Of a DNA stretch of 64,000 nt, positions 28,553-37,200 are shown piece by piece. Position numbers and translations under genes: made by a program. The stretch is taken from positions 1 to 64,000 of the forward strand of contig CAIJNL010000023.1 of assembly GCA_903822005.1 (NCBI GenBank), read 5' to 3'. Source of the DNA: an uncultured Nitrospiraceae bacterium (GTDB taxonomy: Bacteria; Nitrospirota; Thermodesulfovibrionia; Thermodesulfovibrionales; Dissulfurispiraceae). Under the pieces are notes generated by a model, which saw only the letters and a program-made list of their open reading frames with translations, had not been told where the DNA came from and ran no database searches. Position 1 is the first letter of the stretch; each line of letters starts with the position of its first letter.

Positions 28553-29463
28553 TGCCGACAATGTTACTCGGACCCGCAAATACATCCGGAAGAGTCGACG
28601 AAACATTTATATACATAGTCGGCATTTCAGCAGTCCTGCTGCTCCTTGTAACCGGTTGCATGATATATTTTGTTGTCAGATACAGCAGGAAAAGGCATCC
28701 ACAGGCTGAAGAGGTAAAGGAGAGTGTCTGGCTGGAGGTCTTCTGGACAGTTGTGCCCACTCTCCTGGCGCTTTCGATGTTCTATTTCGGATGGGTAAAT
28801 TTTAAATATATTCGTACGCCTGTCAAAGACGCCATAAGTGTTAATGTTGTAGCCAGCAAATGGGCATGGCTTTTTATTTATGAAAATGGGAAACGCAGTG
28901 ATGTTCTTCGCGTGCCGGTAAACAAGCCGGTAAGGCTGGTTTTGACTTCGGCTGACGTCATTCACAGCCTCTACATTCCGGCCTTCAGGATCAAAGAGGA
29001 TTGTGTTCCGGGCATAAAAACTTATCTCGGATTCAATGCGAATGAAACCGGGACATACGACATCTTTTGCACTGAATATTGCGGCGTTGGACATTCCCAA
29101 ATGCTTTCGAAGGTTATCGTGATATCGGGTGAAGAATTTGCGAAATGGTATGAAACAACTGAGGCTTCCGGAGCGGCAAAAAAAGGGCAGTTGTTACTTC
29201 AGGACAAAGGCTGCTTGGGCTGCCACAGCATTGACGGGTCCAAAAAGGCCGGACCGTCTTTCAAGGGCCTTTATAGGGCTCGGGAGACAGTTATCACTAA
29301 TGGCGCAGAACGCACTGTCATTGTTGATGATGCATATATCAAGGACTATGTACGTCATCCAAATATTGATATTGTTAAGGGATATCAGCCTATCATGCCT
29401 GTGATACCTGTTACCGATGCTGAACTTGCCCTGCTCGTTGAATACATAAAGACATTGAAATGA
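28552..29463 (+). CDS. ctaC: Cytochrome c oxidase subunit II with fused cytochrome c (caa3)
   Basis: A 303-residue subunit. Two N-terminal helices are followed by a cupredoxin domain with the binuclear CuA ligands CTEYCGVGHSQM (Cys173, Cys177, His181, Met184) and upstream His in DVIHSLYI. A class I cytochrome c domain has CLGCH (about 220) and a distal Met in the PIMPVIPVT segment. The fused heme makes this a caa3-type enzyme that accepts electrons from soluble cytochromes. It is placed last among the oxidase genes (order I-III-IV-II), unlike the common II-I-III-IV. Confidence 0.95.
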   Translation: MPTMLLGPANTSGRVDETFIYIVGISAVLLLLVTGCMIYFVVRYSRKRHPQAEEVKESVWLEVFWTVVPTLLALSMFYFGWVNFKYIRTPVKDAISVNVVASKWAWLFIYENGKRSDVLRVPVNKPVRLVLTSADVIHSLYIPAFRIKEDCVPGIKTYLGFNANETGTYDIFCTEYCGVGHSQMLSKVIVISGEEFAKWYETTEASGAAKKGQLLLQDKGCLGCHSIDGSKKAGPSFKGLYRARETVITNGAERTVIVDDAYIKDYVRHPNIDIVKGYQPIMPVIPVTDAELALLVEYIKTLK

Positions 29464-30401
29464 AAAATATCAGACCAGGCCGGATATCCGATTACATGCA
29501 ATTATGCAGGCCGGGGATATCTTTATTTGCCGCGTTTTCTTCCGGCTGCAGTTACATGCTGTCCGGTCAGCACAATATATCGCTGCTATCCCTGCTGTTG
29601 CTGTCAGGCGGCGTTTTTGTGCTTGCTTCAGGAGCTTCCTGTATGAACCAGTACCAGGAGAAGGCCACAGATGCCCTGATGGCGCGTACCAGACGAAGGC
29701 CGCTTCCCTCCGGTAGGCTCAGCCCTCGTCACGCGTTATATCTTGCTTCCGCGGCCGTAATGGCCGGTCTCAGCATACTCATTGCATCGGCCGGCCCGAT
29801 TTCAGCCGCTATCGGACTATTCGCCCTCATATGGTACAACGGCATTTATACTTATCTGAAAAGAATCACCGCATTTGCGGCTGTTCCCGGGGGACTGACT
29901 GGTTCACTCATACCTGCCATAGGCTGGGCGGCTGGCGGAGGCAGCCTGACCGACCCGCGCCTGCTTGCCCTGTCCATTTTCTTTGGAATGTGGCAGGTGC
30001 CCCATTTCTGGCTGCTTGCCTTTGAACATGGCAAGGAATATGAAGCGGCAGGGCTTCCCTCTCTCACCCAAATATTCGGGCCGGAACAGATAACGAGGCT
30101 CATTTTTGCCTGGCTGGCAGCCACCGCTGTATGCGGGCTGATGCTCTGCCTTTTCAGCATGGCTTACACATCCGTAGTCCGTTATTTCATACTTGCTTTT
30201 TCAATATGGCTAGTATGGCAGGGAGGCAGATTTATGGTATCGAACGGGAAAGGGAGCAGTTTATTATTCGTAAAGCTAAATATTTATGTGGTTGCAATCT
30301 TGGGCCTGCTTTGTTCTGACACTCTATATACTCGCAGTATTGATCTCATACCCCGTTTCATTGACCAAGTCGCTTTGAAGGCGCACTATTTCCGTTTATA
30401 A
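29460..30401 (+). CDS. ctaB: Protoheme IX farnesyltransferase (heme O synthase)
   Basis: A UbiA-family membrane enzyme that adds farnesyl to heme b to give heme O for the oxidase. 313 residues, about eight helices. The first polyprenyl-diphosphate site reads NQYQEKATDALMARTRRRPLPSGR: Asn, Asp and the ARTRRRPLPSGR signature are present, with Glu replacing one Asp of the usual NxxxD. The second site is less clear. It overlaps subunit II by 4 bases (ATGA), which confirms its assignment to this operon. No ctaA is visible, so the heme type (O or A) is open. Confidence 0.88.
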   Translation: MKNIRPGRISDYMQLCRPGISLFAAFSSGCSYMLSGQHNISLLSLLLLSGGVFVLASGASCMNQYQEKATDALMARTRRRPLPSGRLSPRHALYLASAAVMAGLSILIASAGPISAAIGLFALIWYNGIYTYLKRITAFAAVPGGLTGSLIPAIGWAAGGGSLTDPRLLALSIFFGMWQVPHFWLLAFEHGKEYEAAGLPSLTQIFGPEQITRLIFAWLAATAVCGLMLCLFSMAYTSVVRYFILAFSIWLVWQGGRFMVSNGKGSSLLFVKLNIYVVAILGLLCSDTLYTRSIDLIPRFIDQVALKAHYFRL

Positions 30402-30440
30402 TTAATTCATATTTAATTTTGTCCTCAGGAGGTACCCTGG

Positions 30441-31628
30441 ATGGAAGATTTCAGCTTGACCCGCCGTAATCTGTTAAAAGGAGCAGGTGCATTTGTAGCG
30501 CTTTCTGCGCTCGGAGGTCTGCCTGACATAGTGTCAGCTGGACCACGTATGGTGCGTTTCCCGGAAAAGACAGACATGATCCTGCTGACCAACAGGCCGC
30601 CGCAGCTCGAGACGCCGCTGCCATTTTTCAAGGAAATGATAACCCCCAATGAAGCTGTATTTGTGAGATGGCATATTTCGCAGTTACCGACAGCGGTTAA
30701 CCTGGCCACCTGGAGGATCAAGGTCAGCGGCAATGTCGAAAACGAGCTATCCCTTTCCATGGATGACTTGAAGAAATTCGAAAAGGTGGGGTATACCGCT
30801 GTCTTGCAATGTTCAGGTAATGGCAGGAGCTTTGCAGAGCCTCGGGTCCTTGGAGGCCAGTGGGGCAACGGAGCTATGGCCAATGTCACCTGGGCCGGCG
30901 CGCGTCTGAAGGACATTCTTAATAAGGCCGGTATTAAGGCTGGATCTGTTGACATATCATTCAATGGGCTCGACAAACCCCCCTTGCCAACCGTGCCGGA
31001 TTTTGTAAAGAGCCTTGCTGTTGACAAGGCGATGGAGGACGACATTATTGTCGCCTATGAGATGAACGGCAAAGAACTCCCCATGCTGAATGGTTTCCCC
31101 GCTCGTCTGGTGGTACCGGGCTGGTATGGCACATACTGGGTGAAATGCCTGAGCGACATTACCGTTCTTGCCGCTCCTTTTGATGGCTTCTGGGTAAAGT
31201 CGGCCTACCGCGTGCCTGACACCGATTGCGGCTGTATAGAACCCGGCACCGCCCCAAAGAAGACCGTGCCGGTTACCCGCATGAACACGCGTACACTTAT
31301 CGTGAATCCCATGGACGGCACGACGTTAAAGGCAAAAGCGGACGCTGAAATAATGGGGCTCGCCTTTTCTTCAAACCACAGCATAGTGGACGTAATCGTC
31401 TCTGTTGACGGCGGCACGACATGGAAAAAAGCGAGACTTGGTAAAGATATGGGCAGATATTCATGGATCCAGTTCTTCTTCCCCTGGAAGCCTGAAAAAC
31501 CGGGCAGATATACCATTATGGCCAAGGCGACTAACAGTGTTGGCGAGTCGCAGCCATTTGATGCGACGTGGAATCCACCCGGATATTATTGGAACAAGGT
31601 AGAGAAGACCGTTGTGACGGTCAAGTAG
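30441..31628 (+). CDS. Sulfite dehydrogenase molybdopterin subunit (SorA/SoxC-like)
   Basis: A 395-residue Tat-exported molybdoenzyme (LTRRNLLKGAG signal) of the sulfite oxidase family, which oxidises sulfite to sulfate in the periplasm. The Moco-binding domain holds the Mo-ligating Cys in LQCSGNGRS (about 123) and VPGWYGTYWVKCLSDI. A C-terminal Mo-co dimerisation domain (about 280-390) contains FSSNHSIVDVIVSVDGG. The next gene encodes a small cytochrome c, the SorAB arrangement. In this operon, electrons would pass to the caa3 oxidase. Sulfite as substrate is inferred from family and context. AGGAGGTACC lies near the start. Confidence 0.88.
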   Translation: MEDFSLTRRNLLKGAGAFVALSALGGLPDIVSAGPRMVRFPEKTDMILLTNRPPQLETPLPFFKEMITPNEAVFVRWHISQLPTAVNLATWRIKVSGNVENELSLSMDDLKKFEKVGYTAVLQCSGNGRSFAEPRVLGGQWGNGAMANVTWAGARLKDILNKAGIKAGSVDISFNGLDKPPLPTVPDFVKSLAVDKAMEDDIIVAYEMNGKELPMLNGFPARLVVPGWYGTYWVKCLSDITVLAAPFDGFWVKSAYRVPDTDCGCIEPGTAPKKTVPVTRMNTRTLIVNPMDGTTLKAKADAEIMGLAFSSNHSIVDVIVSVDGGTTWKKARLGKDMGRYSWIQFFFPWKPEKPGRYTIMAKATNSVGESQPFDATWNPPGYYWNKVEKTVVTVK

Positions 31629-31638
31629 GAGGGGGACC

Positions 31639-31947
31639 ATGAAAAGATTATTCATTATTATAATAGCAATCTGTGTAGCAGCAGGCTTTGCTTTTGCCCA
31701 GGAAAAGCAGCTGACAGTTCCTGTGGTAAAGATAGAGCTGACGGCAGGGCCGGGCCAGGAACAGACCTCAACGCTATGCAACATATGCCACAGCGCAGAT
31801 TACATTACGATGCAGCCCAAATCTTCAAAAGCGACATGGGCGGGATCTGTCACCAAGATGAGGAAGGTATTTGGTGCGCCGATTTCTGATGCCGAGGCAG
31901 AAACCATAACAAATTATCTGTCAGCCAATTATGGCAACGGGAAATAG
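31639..31947 (+). CDS. SorB-like monoheme cytochrome c subunit
   Basis: A 102-residue exported cytochrome with a signal peptide (FIIIIAICVAAGFAFA), a single heme motif CNICH near residue 47, and a Met or His ligand candidate in the MQPKSSKATWAGSVTKM segment. Ten bases separate it from the molybdoenzyme gene. The size and position match SorB, the electron-accepting subunit of sulfite dehydrogenase. Confidence 0.85.
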   Translation: MKRLFIIIIAICVAAGFAFAQEKQLTVPVVKIELTAGPGQEQTSTLCNICHSADYITMQPKSSKATWAGSVTKMRKVFGAPISDAEAETITNYLSANYGNGK

Positions 31948-31980
31948 GACTGCTGGAGGCAAGGGAGGCAAGAGGACCAT

Positions 31981-33033
31981 ATGAATTTCATAAAATCATA
32001 CCAAAAGACCCTCTATATCTGCTTTGTAGTGTTTGCGCTGGTATTTGTGGCAGGACTCTCCTTCAGCGATGATATGGATCAGGGGTTGCTGAAAAAGACA
32101 CAGCAGTTATTCAGTCCTCTGCCAAAGGTAATGGAGTCAGCGCAAAATCCGGTCACGCCTGAAAAAATTAAACTCGGCAAGATGCTCTTTTTTGAATCCA
32201 GGATCTCGATAGACGGCACAGTCAGCTGCTCAAAATGCCATCCGTTCAGCCTATATGCGGCTGATGGCCTGAAAACAGCCGTGGGTAATAATTGCAAGCC
32301 AAACCCGAGGAATACTCCCACTGTCTTAAATGCCGCTTCGCAAATCTCGCAGCACTGGATCGGCAACAGGGCAAGTGTGGAAGATCAGGCCAAGCAGGCT
32401 GTCGTTGGACCCGCTGCATTCGGCATGGTGAAATATGAAGACGTCGAGAACCGGCTGAAAAGATACTCGGCGTATGTGGCACTATTTAAGGGGGCTTTCC
32501 CGGAAGATAAGGACCCGGTAACGGTCGACAATTTCGCAAAGGCCATAGGTGCTTTCGAGCGCACTCTTGTTACACCCGCGCCTTTTGATGCCTATCTCAA
32601 AGGCGACAATAAGGCCTTGACAGCAGGGCAAAAACAGGGCCTGAAGCTCTTTATTGACAGTGGTTGCGGAGTCTGCCATTCAGGGACTTATCTTGGCGGT
32701 CAGATGTACAAGAAATTCGGGATTATAGAACCCTACTGGACATATACGAAGAGCGAAAAGATTGACGAAGGAAGATTTGCGATCACAAAAAATGAGGCAG
32801 ACAAATATGTATTCAAGGTGCCGATACTCAGGAATGTAGCTAAGACCCCGCCTTATTTTCACGATGGTTCAGTCGAAAGCTTGGCAAGCTCAGTCATAAT
32901 AATGGGCAAGGTCCAGCTTGGCAGGGACATAAATGAAAAGCAGGCAGCGCAAATAGTTGAATTTCTGAGATCATTGACAGGCGAGATCCCAAAGGATCTC
33001 CTGGAAGTGCCTGTATTGCCGACGCTTGATTGA
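31981..33033 (+). CDS. Di-heme cytochrome c peroxidase / MauG-family protein
   Basis: A 350-residue exported protein with two heme motifs, CSKCH (about 83-87) and CGVCH (about 229-233). The conserved NPRNTPTVLNAA, SVEDQAKQAVVGPAAFGM and PILRNVAKTPPYFHDGS are those of the bacterial CCP/MauG family. It either removes H2O2 with cytochrome electrons or performs a MauG-like oxidation. An N-terminal membrane anchor or signal is at residues 8-28. Its placement after the sulfite dehydrogenase suggests handling of peroxide formed during respiration, which is inference. Confidence 0.88.
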   Translation: MNFIKSYQKTLYICFVVFALVFVAGLSFSDDMDQGLLKKTQQLFSPLPKVMESAQNPVTPEKIKLGKMLFFESRISIDGTVSCSKCHPFSLYAADGLKTAVGNNCKPNPRNTPTVLNAASQISQHWIGNRASVEDQAKQAVVGPAAFGMVKYEDVENRLKRYSAYVALFKGAFPEDKDPVTVDNFAKAIGAFERTLVTPAPFDAYLKGDNKALTAGQKQGLKLFIDSGCGVCHSGTYLGGQMYKKFGIIEPYWTYTKSEKIDEGRFAITKNEADKYVFKVPILRNVAKTPPYFHDGSVESLASSVIIMGKVQLGRDINEKQAAQIVEFLRSLTGEIPKDLLEVPVLPTLD

Positions 33034-33123
33034 GCATTGGAGGATTGCTGAGAAAGATAAGACGGCAAAAGGCTGCTTTTGGCATTAGTAACGACTAACA
33101 AATCTGAAAGGAGTGAGCATAGC

Positions 33124-33459
33124 ATGAAGAAATTCTTGGCAATATCAGTGGCAGCATTGGCTCTGTGTGCCTTTATCGCCGTCGGTTCAATGGCGGCTGA
33201 GGAAAAAACCATGAAAGCGTCAGGTGAAAAGGAATTCAACGAGCATTGCGCCGTCTGTCATCCTGCCGGCGGCAATATCATCGATTCAGCAAAGACCCTT
33301 AAGAAAAAAGATCTTGATGCCAACGGCATTAAGACCTCGGCAGATATCGTAAAGCTGATCAGAAATCCCAAGGCGGGCATGACAAAGTTCGGGAAAAAAA
33401 CAATCTCGGATAAAAACGCAAAGGCCATTGCAGGATATATTATGACGACTTTTAAATAA
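33124..33459 (+). CDS. Small class I cytochrome c
   Basis: A 111-residue periplasmic cytochrome with a signal peptide (LAISVAALALCAFIAVGSMA) and a single CAVCH heme motif. The C-terminal GMTKFGKKTISDKNAKAIAGYI carries a likely Met ligand, as in cytochrome c6/c553. AAGGAG precedes ATG 33124; an upstream in-frame ATG at 33079 is not supported. It is last in the respiratory operon and could shuttle electrons to the caa3 oxidase. Confidence 0.88.
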   Translation: MKKFLAISVAALALCAFIAVGSMAAEEKTMKASGEKEFNEHCAVCHPAGGNIIDSAKTLKKKDLDANGIKTSADIVKLIRNPKAGMTKFGKKTISDKNAKAIAGYIMTTFK

Positions 33460-33486
33460 TATGCTCTGAAATGCCGTTCAGGGACA

Positions 33487-33520
33487 CGGGGTATGCGTTC
33501 AGCATGCCCCGAATATTTTT
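33487..33520. terminator. Terminator hairpin at the convergent ends of the cytochrome operon and glcD
   Basis: CGGGGTATGC and GCATGCCCCG form a 10-bp stem with one G-U, followed by ATATTTTT. The stop codon of the minus-strand GlcD gene (33499-33501) lies in the loop, so the same hairpin includes glcD's last codons. Confidence 0.8.
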
Positions 33521-34863
33521 CCGGGGTTCATTATATTCTTCGGGTCTATAAGCCGCTTGACATCTTTCATCAGCCGCATCTCACGCTCTTTTATTTCCAT
33601 GTCGATATAGGGCAGTTTTGCGATGCCGATGCCATGCTCTCCGGAAAGTGAACCGCCCAGCGACAGCACGAGTTCGAAGATCTTCTTTATCAATCCGAGT
33701 CCGCGGGCATACTCTTCTTTATCAGCATTGTCGACCATTATATTCACATGAATATTGCCGTCTCCGGCATGTCCGAAGCAGACAATCGGTATATCATTTT
33801 CGAGAGAGAGGGCGCGAAGACTGGTAAGTGTGGCCGCGATCTGGTCCCTCGGCACAACGATATCTTCATTAATCTTAAAAGGCTTGAGGTGATAAAGGGC
33901 AGGCGATATGGCCCTTCGCGCCTCCCACAATTTATCGCGGGCGGCTTTATCTCCGGCAACAGCGGTTTCTCCTCCAAGGGCGCGGCAGACCTGCACGACT
34001 TTTTCAGCCTCCTTCTGGATGGTTGCCGGATGACCGTCAAGCTCGACAAGCAGAAGCGCCGCTGTCCCAGACGGGAGGCCGGTAGGCTTGTATTGTTCAA
34101 GAGCTTTAATGGCAGAGCCGTCAATAAACTCCATTGTCCTCGGGATCACCTTGGCGCTGATTATTTTTGATACCGCCTCACCGGCAGCAGAAAGATCGTT
34201 GAACTGGACCAGGAGCGTAATGACATCTTCCGGCAGCGGCAGCACCTTCATCGTTATTTTGGTAATGGCCGCGAGTGTGCCCTCGGCCCCGATGAGCAGC
34301 TGTTTAAGATCGTAGCCTACGACGCGTTTATATGTCTTACCGCCAAGTGTGACTATACTGCCGTCGGGCAACACGGCTTCAAGTTCCAGGACATAGTCTC
34401 TTGTTACCCCGTATTTAACCGCGCATGGACCGCCCGCATTTGTGGCAACATTGCCGCCCAGCGTGCATATGCTGAGACTGGCAGGGTCAGGAGGATAGAA
34501 AAGGTCCAGGCGCTGAAGCTCTCTCTGCAGCCTGGAGTTTATCATGCCGGGCTCAAGTGTGACGGTCATGTTATCCGGGTTTATCTCAATGACCTTGCGC
34601 ATTTTTTCAAAGCTGAGGATAATCGAGTCGGCAAGATGAGGAACGGAAGCGCCCGCCATTCCTGTGCCGGCGCCGCGGGGGACAATCCTGAGCCCCTGGT
34701 CAGAGGCATATGCAACAATCCTTGAGACTTCGTCAGCCGACTTAGGCCATGCAACTCCCCATGGCAGACCACTGTCCGCTATTGATGCATCAAAACCATA
34801 GCAGATCAGGTCCTCATATTCGTTTGATATCTCTATGCCTTTTAGGCAATCTGAATTTTTCAT
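33499..34863 (-). CDS. GlcD-type FAD-linked oxidase (2-hydroxyacid dehydrogenase)
   Basis: A 454-residue protein of the FAD-binding_4 / FAD-oxidase C family (GlcD, D-lactate dehydrogenase). The FAD site PRGAGTGMAGASVPH and TLGGNVATNAGGPCAVKYG are in the N-terminal half, and CFGHAGDGNIHVNIM and LSGEHGIGIAKLPY are in the C-terminal half. It should oxidise a D-2-hydroxyacid such as D-lactate or glycolate; the substrate is not determined. No GlcE/GlcF partners are adjacent. ATG 34863 is preferred; TTG 34887 is an alternative. It lies behind the sensor kinase gene with a ~38-base gap and is probably cotranscribed. Confidence 0.88.
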   Translation of the reverse strand: MKNSDCLKGIEISNEYEDLICYGFDASIADSGLPWGVAWPKSADEVSRIVAYASDQGLRIVPRGAGTGMAGASVPHLADSIILSFEKMRKVIEINPDNMTVTLEPGMINSRLQRELQRLDLFYPPDPASLSICTLGGNVATNAGGPCAVKYGVTRDYVLELEAVLPDGSIVTLGGKTYKRVVGYDLKQLLIGAEGTLAAITKITMKVLPLPEDVITLLVQFNDLSAAGEAVSKIISAKVIPRTMEFIDGSAIKALEQYKPTGLPSGTAALLLVELDGHPATIQKEAEKVVQVCRALGGETAVAGDKAARDKLWEARRAISPALYHLKPFKINEDIVVPRDQIAATLTSLRALSLENDIPIVCFGHAGDGNIHVNIMVDNADKEEYARGLGLIKKIFELVLSLGGSLSGEHGIGIAKLPYIDMEIKEREMRLMKDVKRLIDPKNIMNPGKIFGAC

Positions 34864-34901
34864 ATTGAAATTACCATTCCATATCAAGGGAACCGGCGAA
34901 A

Positions 34902-37181
34902 TTATTTCGCAGCCCCAAGGACCTCCCTGATTTTGCTCGCAAGAGGCTGGAGAGAGTAGGGCTTTCCTATAAAATTCAGATTTGGATCAATCACGCCGTG
35001 GTGAACGATTATATTTTCGGTATATCCCGACGTAAACAATATCTTCATCTCAGGATGGATCCTCGTCAGCTTTTCTGACAACTCCCGGCCGTTTATTCCT
35101 GGCATGATAATATCCGTCATCAGTAGATCTATATTATCAGTATACCTTTCCGCAAGCATAAGTGCCTCGTCTCCATTCCGGGCTTCTATGGTTTTATACC
35201 CCAAATCGTTCAGGATCGTGACCCCAACTTGCCGCACGCTGGAATCGTCCTCAACAAACAAGATCGTCTCACTGCCTTTTAATATGTCAACAGAAAGTTT
35301 TTCCTTTACGAGTTTTTCCGCCCGCTTTTCTATAAGGGGCAGGCGTATCTTGAAAATAGTGCCTCTGCCCACCTCGGAATGGACTTCAATAGTTCCCAAA
35401 GACTGTTTTACCACGCCAAAGATCGTTGCCAGTCCGAGTCCTGTTCCATGACCAATGGTTTTAGTCGTAAAGAAAGGCTCGAAGAGGTGTTCCTTAACTT
35501 CTTCGCTCATGCCATGTCCGGTATCGCTTACGGCAAGCATGACGAAAGTGCCGGGCTGGGCCTGAGAATGGCCGGCGCAATAAATTTCATCAAGGGTTAC
35601 ATTTGCTGTTTCTATTATGAGTTTGCCGCCCTGCGGCATCGCGTCCCGGGCGTTGACAGCCAGATTTACCAGCACCTGCTCGAATTGTCCGGGGTCAATC
35701 CTGACAGAGCCCAGGTCTGGGCTGAGAGAGATATTAAGCTCGATATTTTCGCCTATAAGACGCAAAAGCATCTGCCTCACATTAAGCACGATATCATTAA
35801 GATTCAGAATTTTAGGTTCAATGATCTGCTTGCGCGAAAAAGCGAGAAGCTGGCGTGTTAAAGATGCGGCGCTGTTGGAAGCCTTCATTGCATGATTCAG
35901 GTAACGGACAAGGGGATCTGCCGGATTTAGCGCCATCCTGGCCAGATCAACATTGCCGGTTATGACTGTAAGAATATTGTTGAAATCGTGTGCCACGCCC
36001 CCGGCCAATCTTCCGATTGCCTCCATTTTCATGGCCTGCTGCAATTGTTCCTGTAGCCGATTCCTTTCAGAGACATCCCTGATGTTAACCACAACTGCTT
36101 TTACTATCGGATCATGCAGAAGATTTGAACCGACTGCCTCCAGAGAGATCCACTTGCCGTTTTTATGCAGATGGCGGTATTCGACGGTATTAATGGAGCC
36201 GGGGTTATTAACAGTTTTGATAAATGCTTTTTTGACATGTTCCGTATCATCCGGGTGGATGAGATCAAAGGCATTTTTGCCAATTAATTCAGCAGGTTTG
36301 TAGCCGAGAATTCGTTCTGACGGGCCGCTTATGGCCGTTGCTATGCCATTCTCATCCAGCAGATCAATAATATCGTTGGAATTCTGGACCAGGCGCTTGA
36401 ATCGTTCCTCGCTTTCTGCCCTGGATTGCTCGGCCTTCTTGTTTTCTGTTATGTCCCAGTGAATGCCATGCATCCTGACCGGCAAGCCGTCATCATCCTT
36501 GACCACCTTACCGCGTCCTGTGATGTAGTGAATGCTTCCATCAGGCCATATCACGCGGTATTCGGAAGTATAAGGAGCGTCCTGTTCAATCGCGTGTGCA
36601 AGGGAATTTCTTATTTTTTCGCGGTCCTCCGGATGTACCACTCCATAAAATTCCTCCCTGGTTCCTTTGAATGTTGCCGGATCGATGCCTAGGATACGAA
36701 AGGCCTGTTCATCGAAATCACGCCTGTTATTGAGAATGTCGTAATGCCAGACACCCATATTGGCTGATTTCAGCGCGAGATCGAGGCGTTCCAGATCATC
36801 TCTTAATGCATCGCTTTTCTGCTCGCGTTCGGTTATGTCCCGCTGGATCCCCTGATATGCGATTATATTGCCTTCATTGTCCTTTACGGCAGTGGCAGTT
36901 ACGAGTACGATCAGCTTTTCACCGTCTTTTCGCTTCAGCTCCAGCTTATAATCTTTAACATATCCCTTTTCATTGAGTTTTTGTGAATAAATCTTTCTTT
37001 CGGCAGGATCAGCAAAAATGTCAGTGGCGATATCCAGGGCCAGCATTTCTTCCCTTGAGGCATATCCAAAAAGCTCTACCCCTGCGGGATTAATATCTAC
37101 ATAGCGCCCCTCCGGCGTGGTAATAAAAACAGCGGCTTTGGAATGCTCAAAGAGGTGCTGGTATCTTTCTGCAAATGTCAT
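34902..37181 (-). CDS. Hybrid sensor histidine kinase with three PAS domains and a receiver
   Basis: A 759-residue soluble kinase with no transmembrane segment. The PAS domains are at about 5-120, 130-255 and 265-385, each closing with a PAC-like DITE or DVSE linker. The dimerisation/phosphoacceptor domain has His in GGVAHDFNNILTVI (about 400), and the ATPase domain has NLAVNARDAM, DTGHGM and GTGLGLATIFGVVKQ. The C-terminal receiver has its phosphorylatable Asp in LLMTDIIMPG (about 688). It likely senses a cytoplasmic redox or ligand signal. No separate response regulator is adjacent. It lies 19 bases after smc. Confidence 0.93.
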   Translation of the reverse strand: MTFAERYQHLFEHSKAAVFITTPEGRYVDINPAGVELFGYASREEMLALDIATDIFADPAERKIYSQKLNEKGYVKDYKLELKRKDGEKLIVLVTATAVKDNEGNIIAYQGIQRDITEREQKSDALRDDLERLDLALKSANMGVWHYDILNNRRDFDEQAFRILGIDPATFKGTREEFYGVVHPEDREKIRNSLAHAIEQDAPYTSEYRVIWPDGSIHYITGRGKVVKDDDGLPVRMHGIHWDITENKKAEQSRAESEERFKRLVQNSNDIIDLLDENGIATAISGPSERILGYKPAELIGKNAFDLIHPDDTEHVKKAFIKTVNNPGSINTVEYRHLHKNGKWISLEAVGSNLLHDPIVKAVVVNIRDVSERNRLQEQLQQAMKMEAIGRLAGGVAHDFNNILTVITGNVDLARMALNPADPLVRYLNHAMKASNSAASLTRQLLAFSRKQIIEPKILNLNDIVLNVRQMLLRLIGENIELNISLSPDLGSVRIDPGQFEQVLVNLAVNARDAMPQGGKLIIETANVTLDEIYCAGHSQAQPGTFVMLAVSDTGHGMSEEVKEHLFEPFFTTKTIGHGTGLGLATIFGVVKQSLGTIEVHSEVGRGTIFKIRLPLIEKRAEKLVKEKLSVDILKGSETILFVEDDSSVRQVGVTILNDLGYKTIEARNGDEALMLAERYTDNIDLLMTDIIMPGINGRELSEKLTRIHPEMKILFTSGYTENIIVHHGVIDPNLNFIGKPYSLQPLASKIREVLGAAK

Positions 37182-37200
37182 ATATGTTCGGCTCCCGTGA

